A stretch of DNA of 64,000 nucleotides from Paenibacillus taichungensis (GCF_003287275.1 NZ_QEVW01000005.1:186001-250000), one strand, 5' to 3'; counted from the first letter of the stretch, positions 51,611 through 60,934 are shown. Notes: generated by a model not told the origin, from the sequence alone. Translations and numbers: made by a program.

Positions 51611-53386
51611 TTGAAATTACATCAGCAATATTTGCTGCTCCATAGCCAGTTTGGTCAACTTGCAGAGCATGAAGTAACGCTTTCTGACCTTGCGAAACTG
51701 CTTGAGTGTACACACCGTAACACATTAACGATCGTCAAAAAAATGATTGCCCAAGACTGGATACGGTGGGTGTCCCAGCGCGGACGTGGACGGCGTTCTA
51801 CACTCACCCTGCTTGTTCCGGCTGATCAAATTGCTGCAGAATACATGATGCAGGCCATGAATCGCCGCGAGTTGCAGCAAGCCGCCGAACAGGTTGGTGC
51901 TTATTCTAGTTCTACGACAATGCAGGATCACCTAAACCAGTGGCTGCTTGGTTATTCTGGACACCATACGGAAGCTGGTAGCCATTATGAGCGAATTGAT
52001 ACGCTCAGGTTACCGATCCGCCAACAACTGCATGCGCTTGATCCTCTTTTTATCAATTTGCTGGCAGAATCTTTTGTCACCAGTCATGTGTTCGACGGGC
52101 TGGTTCAACGTAATGAACATGGAGAGATTGTTCCTTGTCTGTCTCATACCTGGGATGTCAGTTCAGACCGGAAAACATGGTTCTTTTATTTGCGTAAAGG
52201 GATTACTTTTCACAATGGACATCTGCTGACAGCCGCGGATGTGGTGTATACATTTGAACGACTGCAATCCACAGAACGGCGGACATTATACCGCGATGTG
52301 AGCAAACAAATTCTATCGCTTGAAGCAGCAGATCCCTTGACCGTTTGTTTCAAACTCAAAGCACCTCACGAATTGTTTTTGCCCTTTCTTTCTACGAGCC
52401 GTGCAGCGATTGTTTCACAAGCCACGTACAGGCAACATAGAGATGGAGACAAGGAACCAGATGTACCGAATACCATGCAAAAGCCTATAGGAACCGGGCC
52501 TTTCAAGGTTACAACCTGGGATGATCACCTGTGCAGACTTGAAGCTTTTCCAGTATATTTTCAAGGCAGAGCGCATCTGGACCGAGTAGATATTCTACAA
52601 ATTCCGTGGAGTGCTCCTGCACATTTGGATGAAAAGCAAGATATCGAATCTCCTTTCTTCCACCTTGTTCATAATCCATCCTCGTCTGAGGGTAGGGACT
52701 GGACACAGATTAGTGCAGGCGTGATGGTACGCAAACTACTCACTTGTAATACACAAAAAACCGGACCGCTAAGCGATCCGGATGTAAGAGCACATGTTCA
52801 TGCGTGTATTACTAAATTGTATGGGAATGGCATGAATGAAAGTAATGGTGATTCAGGAGATGCTGATAAAGTGTTGATGCACGCAGAAGAATTGACTTAT
52901 CTGTCTCAGCACCCCACTTTTGAGCTACCTATCCCTTTGCACATCACAACCATTCCTCAGTATCGGATGGATGCTAGACGTTTGGCATCGTCATTGGAAA
53001 TGTACGGCTTCACATGTACTGTCCGCATAGGCACGATGGAGCAATTCAAAGGCAACCTGAGACTGGAATCCGATCTGATTCTCTTCTCCCTGATTCGGGA
53101 CCGGGACGAAGAATTACGCAGATACGATCTCTATCTCACTTTATCCGAACATCTGGAGGACTCTTCCAAGAAGAGTGTTCAAGAGATGCTGCAAACCGTT
53201 GTTTCTTCCCAAATATCCGCGGACCGAACTGCCGAATTGGATCAGATCGAAAAATTTCTGGTGCAGCAGAGTTTATTGTTCCATTTAACTGAAAAACCTG
53301 TGGAGACGGCCTACCTGCCTTCCGTTCGCGGCCTCTCCTTCAACAGCCAGGGATGGGTAAACCTCCGGCACATCTGGTTTCCGTGA
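51611..53386 (+). CDS. SgrR-like transcriptional regulator with solute-binding domain
   Basis: 591 residues. The N-terminal 110 residues match the SgrR DNA-binding domain (VTLSDLAKLLECTHRNTLTIVKKMIAQDWIRWVSQRGRGRRSTLTL). Residues from about 135 to the end form an extracellular solute-binding protein family 5 fold (LAESFVTSHVFDGLVQRNEHGEIVPCLSHTWDVSSDRKTW). There is no signal peptide, so the binding domain acts inside the cell as a sensor. E. coli SgrR responds to sugar-phosphate stress; the ligand here is unknown. The TTG start follows CAGGAGG. The neighbour is a DUF4173 membrane protein rather than the usual MFS pump. Confidence 0.9.
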   Translation: MKLHQQYLLLHSQFGQLAEHEVTLSDLAKLLECTHRNTLTIVKKMIAQDWIRWVSQRGRGRRSTLTLLVPADQIAAEYMMQAMNRRELQQAAEQVGAYSSSTTMQDHLNQWLLGYSGHHTEAGSHYERIDTLRLPIRQQLHALDPLFINLLAESFVTSHVFDGLVQRNEHGEIVPCLSHTWDVSSDRKTWFFYLRKGITFHNGHLLTAADVVYTFERLQSTERRTLYRDVSKQILSLEAADPLTVCFKLKAPHELFLPFLSTSRAAIVSQATYRQHRDGDKEPDVPNTMQKPIGTGPFKVTTWDDHLCRLEAFPVYFQGRAHLDRVDILQIPWSAPAHLDEKQDIESPFFHLVHNPSSSEGRDWTQISAGVMVRKLLTCNTQKTGPLSDPDVRAHVHACITKLYGNGMNESNGDSGDADKVLMHAEELTYLSQHPTFELPIPLHITTIPQYRMDARRLASSLEMYGFTCTVRIGTMEQFKGNLRLESDLILFSLIRDRDEELRRYDLYLTLSEHLEDSSKKSVQEMLQTVVSSQISADRTAELDQIEKFLVQQSLLFHLTEKPVETAYLPSVRGLSFNSQGWVNLRHIWFP

Positions 53387-53447
53387 ATGCTCGTTAAACG
53401 AGCATAACAATCCATTCGTTTCAAGATGCGGTAATGATTTTGGATAC

Positions 53448-54797
53448 TTATGAACTGGTCATTGGGTCGGCATCCACTTTCTGCCGTATTTCTTCATTTC
53501 TCTTCGAAATGGTATCCTTCCGACGATAAATACCGAGAAGTAAACCGAGCATGGCATAATCAAACATCAGGTGATTTCCGTATCCAATAAAAGGAAAAGA
53601 AATACTTAGGATTGGAACCTTCCCGGTAGTCATCGCCAACGAATAGATGATTTGCAATGCAAACACGGCGGTGATACTGACAATAATCATACGACCAAAA
53701 TCATCCCGGATGCGAGGAAGCGTCTTCACCATACTGGCAACAAACCAGATGATACCCACCAATAACAGTATCCCGGCTGACCAGCCAAACACATCAATAA
53801 GCAGCACACCTGGGTAATTATAATAACTCGTTTTAAACATGTCGAACGTTGTATTAACCCCATTACCCCACCAGCCGGATGATCGAATAACTTCAATAAT
53901 GGAATTGTTGCTATAGCCACTCCCGTTAGGGTCATCCTGAAGATTCAAAACGACAGACAGCCTCTTCAGGCGGCCGTTTTGATCTGCAAAAAACAATAAC
54001 AATAAAAAAATACTTCCTGTTATAGCAGCACCTACGACGGTATAAAGCCATTTTCGCGTGAGCCAACCAAATAAAATAATGGACATTGTGCCAAACAGAA
54101 ACATGCGAACCCAGTCCGACATTTGAAACAATAGCACTACAGGTAACGCTACCATAGCAGTGTAGGTCAATATGGATTGCATATTGCAATTGGCACGAAG
54201 CTTGTCCAGCATAATGGCACCTATAGCAATTGGCAAAATCCACACTGAAGCTGTGGTTAGGTCTATTGTTAAGCCAAATAAGCTCCAATACCTGCTATTA
54301 CCATAAAAATCTGTAGTTATCATTGGACTGATCCACAACATGACATTAAGCAGAATATAGTTCCACCAGGCCGCTCTTTTCAACTTACGATAATCAAAGT
54401 AGATAAAGAACAACATCATCATTACACCTATAACGGTATACACCACATGCCCCCGATATAAGGGATGATACTTTTCATCTGTAACATTGGTTGTAAAAAT
54501 CCACATTAACAATAGACTAACTGTAGCCAATCCAATTAGTCCAACTAACAGCCCCCAATGCATGCGATGACGATGCAATCTGTGCATACTTTTGCCCACC
54601 ACTGCGGGATCACCCATCTGCTCAATGGCGTATGCAGCTGCCTCTTCCTGGCTCAGTCCCTCCTGTTCCTTGTCCAACATCATTTCTTCCATGTGGTTGC
54701 CAAACTCATCACGCAGATCAGTATGTACTTCACGTGCCTTAACCTGACTACACAGTTGATCAAGATAATGTTTAATCTTCTCATGTCGATCCGTCAT
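53448..54797 (-). CDS. FtsW/RodA/SpoVE (SEDS) family protein with N-terminal permease-prefix (HAAS) domain
   Basis: 449 residues. Residues 1-85 form a soluble HAAS/permease-prefix domain (RHEKIKHYLDQLCSQVKAREVHTDLRDEFGNHMEEMM and EAAAYAIEQMGDPAVVG). About ten membrane helices follow with SEDS features, including the extended loop before SISFPFIGYGNHLMFDYAMLGLLLGIYRR. SEDS proteins polymerise glycan strands or act in cell shape, division or sporulation. No partner penicillin-binding protein is adjacent. The start overlaps the PadR stop (ATGA); a PadR repressor upstream is the usual partner of HAAS-domain genes. The final residues are charged. Confidence 0.88.
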   Translation of the reverse strand: MTDRHEKIKHYLDQLCSQVKAREVHTDLRDEFGNHMEEMMLDKEQEGLSQEEAAAYAIEQMGDPAVVGKSMHRLHRHRMHWGLLVGLIGLATVSLLLMWIFTTNVTDEKYHPLYRGHVVYTVIGVMMMLFFIYFDYRKLKRAAWWNYILLNVMLWISPMITTDFYGNSRYWSLFGLTIDLTTASVWILPIAIGAIMLDKLRANCNMQSILTYTAMVALPVVLLFQMSDWVRMFLFGTMSIILFGWLTRKWLYTVVGAAITGSIFLLLLFFADQNGRLKRLSVVLNLQDDPNGSGYSNNSIIEVIRSSGWWGNGVNTTFDMFKTSYYNYPGVLLIDVFGWSAGILLLVGIIWFVASMVKTLPRIRDDFGRMIIVSITAVFALQIIYSLAMTTGKVPILSISFPFIGYGNHLMFDYAMLGLLLGIYRRKDTISKRNEEIRQKVDADPMTSS

Positions 54798-55129
54798 GTT
54801 AAGCCCCCCTCCCCAAGCACCCGATCCACTGCACCGCGGAATAAAAGCCACTCGGCTTTTTTATGCTGTAACGCCTCCACACCCTTGTCACAAATGGAAT
54901 AATATTTACGTTTCCTACCTTCAACCTCCATCCAGTAAGACTCCACCCAACCCTCAAGCTCCATCGCGTGCAGAATGGGATATAACGTACCTTCCTTTAA
55001 ATTAAATACACCTTCGGATTGACGATGGAGTTCCTTGATCAATTCATAACCGTAAAGCGGCTGTTCCTTCAATAACGTAAGAATCAATGTCTCCGTGCTG
55101 CCTTTAATCATTTGTTTGTTTACCTGCAC
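54794..55129 (-). CDS. PadR family transcriptional regulator
   Basis: 111 residues. The PadR winged helix is TLILTLLKEQPLYGYELIKELHRQSEGVFNLKEGTLYPILHAMELEGWVESYW, followed by RKRKYYSICDKGVEAL. The GTG at 55129 lies 8 nt after AAGGGAG; an ATG at 55111 is an alternative. It is translationally coupled to the HAAS-SEDS gene, a common arrangement in which PadR represses its operon in response to antibiotic or cell-wall stress in Firmicutes. Confidence 0.9.
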   Translation of the reverse strand: MQVNKQMIKGSTETLILTLLKEQPLYGYELIKELHRQSEGVFNLKEGTLYPILHAMELEGWVESYWMEVEGRKRKYYSICDKGVEALQHKKAEWLLFRGAVDRVLGEGGLT

Positions 55130-55427
55130 AGCTGTCACTCCCTTTTGTTCATGCTTCAACGTCCAAAAACAACAACCACTTTTACCACACTTTTTAAAAC
55201 TTCTAATGAACCTAAAAAACCACTCGGTTATATACATCGGAAATCTATGCATAGTAAAACTAGGTATAATATTACCTGATCCTTCCTTTTCTGTCTAGCT
55301 ATCTATTGAAGGCGTTTATGATAAAATAAACAAGTCCTTTCACACCAGAGGGGTCATCATGAATATCTTATTCGTACTCACATATTACATATTCTTTCTA
55401 TCGATTATAAGGAGGCAATTTCAAACC

Positions 55428-56012
55428 ATGAGCAAACTGATTTTCTTTCTTGGCGGGGCCGGGAGCGGCAAAACAACTCTTGCCAAAGCCCTCTCGCGTA
55501 AACATAAAGCTGCTTTTTTGGATATGGATATCCTGCTGCGTCCTGCTGCTGAAGCCATCATGACCCTGCAGGGACTCGATCCATCCGATCGGGATTCACC
55601 GGAATACAAACGGCTGTGCCGTGATTTGGGATACCGTATTACGATGGATGCTGCATTGGACAATGTGCAATTGGGTATCGATACGGTGGTTGTGGGACCC
55701 TTCACCAAAGAAATCGGAACTCCGGACTGGATCGAGCAGGAACTCGCACGGATTGGACGTTCCCTGGATGATACAGATGTACGTGTGGCCTATATTTATC
55801 TTGCAAATGAAGCGTTGTATCGTGAGCGAATTACAGCCAGACAATCACCCCTGGATGAGTGGAAGCTGGAGAACTGGGATGCCTTCACAGCTTCACTTGC
55901 CCGTAAGCAAGTAGCCTGGCCATTGCCCGCCCTCGCCGTGGCTTATATCGATAATTCCGATGAGAACCCTGATATCGCTTTTGCTGAAGTCGAACAACGA
56001 ATGTACGAATAA
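55428..56012 (+). CDS. P-loop kinase-like ATPase
   Basis: 194 residues. The Walker A motif is FLGGAGSGKTTLAKAL at residues 6-21; FLDMDILL provides an acidic residue as in shikimate or gluconate kinase-like proteins; a lid region with RERITARQSPLDEWK follows. It probably phosphorylates a small molecule, unidentified. The ATG at 55428 follows GGAGG by 12 nt. The frame is also open from an ATG at 55359 with its own GAGGGG site, which would add a hydrophobic 23-residue leader (MNILFVLTYYIFFLSIIRR); this is less likely for a cytoplasmic kinase but not excluded. Confidence 0.8.
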   Translation: MSKLIFFLGGAGSGKTTLAKALSRKHKAAFLDMDILLRPAAEAIMTLQGLDPSDRDSPEYKRLCRDLGYRITMDAALDNVQLGIDTVVVGPFTKEIGTPDWIEQELARIGRSLDDTDVRVAYIYLANEALYRERITARQSPLDEWKLENWDAFTASLARKQVAWPLPALAVAYIDNSDENPDIAFAEVEQRMYE

Positions 56013-56095
56013 AATGTGAATTGAATGGAATGACCTTGAACTTCTCCATTCTCTTTTCATGCTGCTTATATGCTCAATAAAACTAATTCACACCC

Positions 56096-56152
56096 AAAAG
56101 GGGTACTTGTCATGGTGACCCGCTTAGGTCCAACGTGACAAATACCCCTTTT
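56096..56152. terminator. Bidirectional intrinsic terminator
   Basis: AAAAGGGGTA-x-TTGTCA pairs with TGACAA-x-TACCCCTTTT. It separates the P-loop protein gene and the convergent TerD-like gene. Confidence 0.85.
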
Positions 56153-56187
56153 ACAATGATCTATGGCCCAAAATCCAAACCTACATG

Positions 56188-58344
56188 TTACAAAAACTGC
56201 TCCACAATATAGTCCTGCTCCAGAGGTGTAATCACGGTGCGCTCCACGGGTGGGCCTTCTGTCAAATACTCTGCCACCTCAGCCACACGAATCGACTCCA
56301 GTTCCGCTGTAAATACGAGATTGGCCATCCCTAATGTCTCAACTAATGTTCCCCGCGCTTTAGCGTGAAGCATGAATAAGGTATATAAATCGGGACGTTT
56401 CAACTCCGTCATTGCCCGAGCGATCAAAGCCACATCGGCTTTGTTGTTCTCCACCGGATGATGCACTTTAGACTGTCTTTTCAAGTCAAGATCGCACCAC
56501 AAAATGCGCCGCTCCTGTACATCAATAATGGCTGGAATACAATTACGGGAATCTGCCGTCAGATCGATTCGCTCCTGCACCGTTGAAGGTTCGAATATTT
56601 CATCCGACTGTGGCGCCTGACGCATCATCCAGCCAGCATAACACTCCAGCAAATCCTTGATGACATTATCCCTGAATGCGTTAACCATGATTACAATATA
56701 ACGTGCGCCTAACTTAGAAATGGATGGCAAATGCAGATCCATATACTTCGCCGCTCCATCCGGTGCAGTCACCTTAAGCCCGCTATTTGCAGCTACATAT
56801 TCACTCGATTGCAGAGGGGTCCGGAATGTTTGGTCCATATAACGCCAATCCTCATCATACAGCACTCCTGACAGATCGGTATTCACACATTCGATTCGCT
56901 CCTCACCGCCCAAGCCTTCTCTCCACAACAGAAAAAAACGAACGGTATCTCCTGCGGGTAACGATATCCATGACGCACGCGATAGAGCTCGAAGAGATTC
57001 GCTTGCCCTTCGTTCTCCCGATGGAACCGAAAACTCTTGAAGTCTTTCATCAATATAGACATTACCGAGTGAAGGTAACTTGGCAAACCGTTTCAACAAT
57101 GTATGTTCTACCGCAGATATTACCTTATGAACATCCTCAACATTGAGATGAGGCAATGGCTGAGTGGAGACATACAGATTTGCCATGTTACCTTTTGGGA
57201 AAAAGTTCCTCCTGACCTGAAGCTCCGTCCGTGTGCTGAAGTGGGCCAACACTCGAAGCAGCGCCCTTGTCGATACCTTTTCTTCCACAGTTTCCATTTT
57301 GCCGATCACTTGCTGTACCGCAACACCGGAACGTATCATTCGGTCCAGCTGACCGACCATCTCTCCCGGACGTTCGGCGAGCGTCTCCAGAATAAGCTGG
57401 TTTTCTTTCTGTTCAAATGCCCGCTCCACTCTGCCATGAAAGGTAAGCGGTCGTTCCCCATGTCGCAATTGGTCCAGCACCGCTAATGCCTCTGGATAAC
57501 GGTGAAGATATTCACCCGGATGTAGTCGCTCGGCCAATCTCTTCCAGCGCTCTTTATATTGAAACAAATCTTCCAACGGGATTGAAGCACCCTCCAATAA
57601 AGCAAGTATGATCCGACGTTCAAATCGGGTAAATGAACGGAAACGGGTCATCTCCTTCAGACTGACATCTCCATCGGAACACGCCACCGCCAGCCGCAAT
57701 ATATCTGTTGCCGAGTGCAAATGTCGCTGGAATTGCTCCACCGAAGCACGCCCCGCCTTTAATAAAGCCGCACAATAAACGGCTGCATTTTCCCCTACTG
57801 GTATTTGCCCTGCTTCTGGCTCAAATGCGACCCAGCCTTCGTACTTGGTCGCAAACCAGATCAACTGCTCTCTTGCAACTAGCGATAACGCAGATTTCGC
57901 TGTAAGCAGGTTCATTCCCACTTGGTTAAAATCTGCTTCACTGCCGAGATGAATCACACGCAGTCGCAGCTTGTTGAGCAGTAATATGCGCTGCTCCTGC
58001 TCCTTTTCAAGAAGCTGCTGTCTCCATGAATACATCAGAGCATTTAAATAAAACTTACTTTCCTGAATATTCATTTTTCGCTTGGGAAATCTCGGATACA
58101 CGAGGGTTTCCTTTAAATGGATTCCTTTTATCTGTTCAAGCTCTTCCATCAGTCGCTCGAACCAGGAAATGAATCTATCACGTTCCCAGGTGCGCAGCAC
58201 CTCTATCAGATTCGTCGAAAACGTATATCCCAGCGATTCCAAATTTCTCAGTGCAGTCGCCAATATACGCACAGGCAGCTTGCCTTTGCGCTCTGCGATG
58301 ATCACTTTCAAATTCCTGCTGAAATAGATTGAGAATAAGTCCAT
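56188..58344 (-). CDS. Large TerD-like stress protein (MXAN_6230/SCO0854-like)
   Basis: About 718 residues, no membrane segments. Residues 1-490 are mostly helical and not recognised. The C-terminal part contains a TerD-like pattern: TVRFFLLWRE, ECVNTDLSGVLYDEDWRYMDQTFRT, SSEYVAANSGLKVTAPDGAAKYMDLHL and RYIVIMVNAF. This corresponds to the NTDVDLS-type calcium-binding and strand motifs of tellurite-resistance TerD proteins in degenerate form. Similar long proteins occur near ter genes in actinomycetes and myxobacteria; no other ter gene is in the window. The start is ATG 58344 after GGGAG; the frame is open to 58437. Confidence 0.62.
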   Translation of the reverse strand: MDLFSIYFSRNLKVIIAERKGKLPVRILATALRNLESLGYTFSTNLIEVLRTWERDRFISWFERLMEELEQIKGIHLKETLVYPRFPKRKMNIQESKFYLNALMYSWRQQLLEKEQEQRILLLNKLRLRVIHLGSEADFNQVGMNLLTAKSALSLVAREQLIWFATKYEGWVAFEPEAGQIPVGENAAVYCAALLKAGRASVEQFQRHLHSATDILRLAVACSDGDVSLKEMTRFRSFTRFERRIILALLEGASIPLEDLFQYKERWKRLAERLHPGEYLHRYPEALAVLDQLRHGERPLTFHGRVERAFEQKENQLILETLAERPGEMVGQLDRMIRSGVAVQQVIGKMETVEEKVSTRALLRVLAHFSTRTELQVRRNFFPKGNMANLYVSTQPLPHLNVEDVHKVISAVEHTLLKRFAKLPSLGNVYIDERLQEFSVPSGERRASESLRALSRASWISLPAGDTVRFFLLWREGLGGEERIECVNTDLSGVLYDEDWRYMDQTFRTPLQSSEYVAANSGLKVTAPDGAAKYMDLHLPSISKLGARYIVIMVNAFRDNVIKDLLECYAGWMMRQAPQSDEIFEPSTVQERIDLTADSRNCIPAIIDVQERRILWCDLDLKRQSKVHHPVENNKADVALIARAMTELKRPDLYTLFMLHAKARGTLVETLGMANLVFTAELESIRVAEVAEYLTEGPPVERTVITPLEQDYIVEQFL

Positions 58345-58561
58345 CAATTGTACTCTCCCACATGACAATAATATATTCAGCATTGGTATAATTGGCCTAG
58401 CTTTGTGCCGATTCTTCATATGTATGACACAGTCCAAAAACTAAAAAAATCAGGGAAGCGGCACCCCTAATACCATTGTAAGAGTTCAGAAGGAAGGGAT
58501 ACCATAGCCTGATTAATGCATATTATATCTTATAATTGCAGATTAGAGAATATCACATCGA

Positions 58562-58621
58562 AAGAGAGCGGCAGAAAACCACTTAACCTGAAAGGTAAGA
58601 GTATTCTGACCGCTCTCTTTA
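58562..58621. terminator. Hairpin terminator between the TerD-like and isomerase genes
   Basis: AAAGAGAGCGG pairs with CCGCTCTCTTT, extended by CAGAA/TTCTG. It follows the isomerase stop on the minus strand and lies upstream of the TerD-like gene. No gene lies in 58345-58652. Confidence 0.65.
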
Positions 58622-58652
58622 CATTTATTTATTGTCGCTGTTCACCTGCAAA

Positions 58653-59618
58653 TTATCCGTGCTGACTTGCCGCTTGACGTCCGGCGATACGAGCTGTAAT
58701 TAACTGATGACTGTCATCAATCTCTTCCGGCGTGCATGCTGCTTTCAACTCATATACTTTGACCGGAGAACGATCAATAATATCCAGAAATGAATCAAAA
58801 AACGCCATGTCCTTACTATGGATATACGGACACCAATGATCCGACAAGCCTACCGTCTCATGAATATGGACTCCGACGACATGGTCGATCAATTCGTTTG
58901 CTTCGCGTACATTATCATAGAGCCCCATACGGTCCATCATCATCCCGTGACCGATGTCGTACCATAAGCCGAGTGGTGCCCCTTTCATACTGCGGATAAT
59001 TGCACCCGCCTCCTGCAGCGTCGGCATCTGGTAACAGCGTGATCGGGTCTCAATCCCGAAATTCACCCCGTACCCGCGCTGTTCAGACAACTCACACACT
59101 TCTTCCAGACTCTCCTGAATCCTTTTCAGATAATGTGTGCTCACTGCTTCACGCTTCTCTATCATCTCTTGCCACAACGATTGATAGTCCGAGGAGTCCG
59201 GCCCTTGATCGTGATATATCTTTTTCAATGCTTCATCAATATTATATTCAAACGGCACCTCACCTGGATGCACGACGACTGCCTTCGCACCATATCGGTG
59301 TGCATACTCTGCTGAACCGAGCAGCAGTTCAATGGCGCGCTTACGACGAGGCTCATCGTCGAAACCGAGCAGAACCGAATCGGTTCCATAATCGGTATCT
59401 GGTACATGCGGAAACGTGTTGTGCACACTGGATATTCCGATTTCTCCCCGTTCAATCATCGGTTCAATTGTTTGTAACAATTCATTTGTAACGTTATAGT
59501 TGAGCTCCACCTGTCTAAACCCTAGAGATTTGATCTCCTCAATCATGCCCTGACCCGTAGTGTGACGTTTGATATTCCAGCAAGTTGAAAATGAATATTC
59601 CTTTTTGTCGGTAAACAT
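58653..59618 (-). CDS. Sugar phosphate isomerase/epimerase family TIM-barrel protein
   Basis: 321 residues of the xylose-isomerase-like AP2EC superfamily. Metal and substrate residues lie in KAVVVHPGEVPFEYN, GVNFGIETRSRCYQMP (Glu), LGLWYDIGHGMMMD (Asp and His) and GVHIHETVGLSDHWCPYIHSKD (His, Asp). Members isomerise or epimerise keto-sugars, or dehydrate inositol derivatives. TAGGAGGAC precedes the ATG. It is followed upstream by a ROK regulator on the same strand 72 bp away, so the two likely form one operon under ROK control. Confidence 0.87.
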   Translation of the reverse strand: MFTDKKEYSFSTCWNIKRHTTGQGMIEEIKSLGFRQVELNYNVTNELLQTIEPMIERGEIGISSVHNTFPHVPDTDYGTDSVLLGFDDEPRRKRAIELLLGSAEYAHRYGAKAVVVHPGEVPFEYNIDEALKKIYHDQGPDSSDYQSLWQEMIEKREAVSTHYLKRIQESLEEVCELSEQRGYGVNFGIETRSRCYQMPTLQEAGAIIRSMKGAPLGLWYDIGHGMMMDRMGLYDNVREANELIDHVVGVHIHETVGLSDHWCPYIHSKDMAFFDSFLDIIDRSPVKVYELKAACTPEEIDDSHQLITARIAGRQAASQHG

Positions 59619-59690
59619 GGCTTCGTCCTCCTAATATGCGATGTTCAACCCGTTCAATGTCTGATGAATCTTCTCTATTTTCAAATCAGC

Positions 59691-60896
59691 CTAGTTGATG
59701 TTTAATGTTGCCTCTTGCTGAAGACTCCACATCGTTTGTTGTAACGCCACCTGCACTGCTCCGGTCACTACAGCCCGCTCGCCCAGCTCTGAACAGATCA
59801 GTTCCGGCTGCGCCGGGAATTGTTCAGATACGATCTGTCTGAGGTGCGGCAATAACACATCCCCGTTTCCCCCAATACCTCCGCCAAGTACAATGAGATG
59901 GGGAGCGAGAACGACACAGATATGCCGCAGAGCCGATGCGATCATTTGACTGTATTGTTTCAGAATGTGCACAGCCTGCGTTTCTCCACGTCGGGCAGCT
60001 TCGAACAGTTTCTCAGGAGTCTGCTGTTCACGAAGATCTTCTATACCAGAATCAATGTCCTCAAGAAGACTGGCATCCCACTGACGCTTGGCCAGTTCCA
60101 TCAGACCATCAGCAGACAGGATATCCTCCAATCGACGGCCCTCTTCCAACAACATCTCCGCGAGTTCGCCTGTCAACCCACCCATGCCTCGTAGCAATTG
60201 TCCGTTCACCATGATGCCTGCACCCGTTCCAGTACCGATGGAGAAAAAAACAAACAGATTGGAATCCGCTGCGGCTCCCCTCCTGTACTCACCCAGTGCA
60301 GCCAGGTTCACATCGTTCTCCAGGATCACTTCACACGAAAATACCCCCGACAATGATTCAAGTGAGAGCAACTTTTCCAATCCCTCTAACGGGGCAACGA
60401 TTCGGTCAATATCTCCAGATCCCGGGACTACAACACCAGGGATGCCAAAACCAACACATTGAATCTGCTCCCAATTCAATTGGTTTTCCGTCAGTAATTC
60501 ATCCATATGGCTTCGAAGAACATCAAGGAGAGTCGTCCCCACTCGATCAGCACTTTGAACGAATAACATCGGATACGTTCTGTAATCCATAATCTCACCA
60601 TTCAGATCAGAGAGTGCGATCCGAATTCGGGTTGCCCCAATATCGATTCCACACACATAATAAGCTGTTTCGTTGAATCGAATGAGTGTTGCTTTGCGAC
60701 CCTGTGCATTGTCGGCTCTACCGGTTTCCAGCACCAGATTTCGTTCAATCAGATGTTCAATCGCCGACGACACCGTAGGTTTGCTGAGTCCGGTCTGACG
60801 ACTGATATCTGCCCTGGACATTGCACCAGTTGCGATCAGCGCATCCATGATCAGATTCTCGTTCAGATTGCGGATATATTGAGGTGTGCCAGCCAT
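59691..60896 (-). CDS. ROK family transcriptional regulator
   Basis: 401 residues. The N-terminal winged helix is NLIMDALIATGAMSRADISRQTGLSKPTVSSAIEHL. The ROK domain begins at CGIDIGATRIRIALSDL and includes FGIPGVVVPGSG, ILENDVNLAALGEYRRG and SIGTGTGAGIMVNGQLLRG. The usual ROK zinc motif (C-x-C-G-x-x-G-C), expected after GLTGELAEM, is absent; the segment reads LLEEGRRLEDILSADG instead. It probably senses a sugar or its phosphate. GGGAGG precedes the ATG. A GTTAAG-TTT-CTTAAC palindrome lies 24 bp upstream. Confidence 0.92.
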   Translation of the reverse strand: MAGTPQYIRNLNENLIMDALIATGAMSRADISRQTGLSKPTVSSAIEHLIERNLVLETGRADNAQGRKATLIRFNETAYYVCGIDIGATRIRIALSDLNGEIMDYRTYPMLFVQSADRVGTTLLDVLRSHMDELLTENQLNWEQIQCVGFGIPGVVVPGSGDIDRIVAPLEGLEKLLSLESLSGVFSCEVILENDVNLAALGEYRRGAAADSNLFVFFSIGTGTGAGIMVNGQLLRGMGGLTGELAEMLLEEGRRLEDILSADGLMELAKRQWDASLLEDIDSGIEDLREQQTPEKLFEAARRGETQAVHILKQYSQMIASALRHICVVLAPHLIVLGGGIGGNGDVLLPHLRQIVSEQFPAQPELICSELGERAVVTGAVQVALQQTMWSLQQEATLNIN

Positions 60897-60919
60897 TTTA
60901 TCGCCTCCCTGTATAGTTA

Positions 60920-60934
60920 GTTAAGTTTCTTAAC
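60920..60934. promoter_or_regulatory. Candidate ROK operator
   Basis: GTTAAG-TTT-CTTAAC, a perfect 15-bp inverted repeat 24 bp upstream of the ROK regulator start. It is consistent with autoregulation of the ROK/isomerase unit. Confidence 0.55.
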
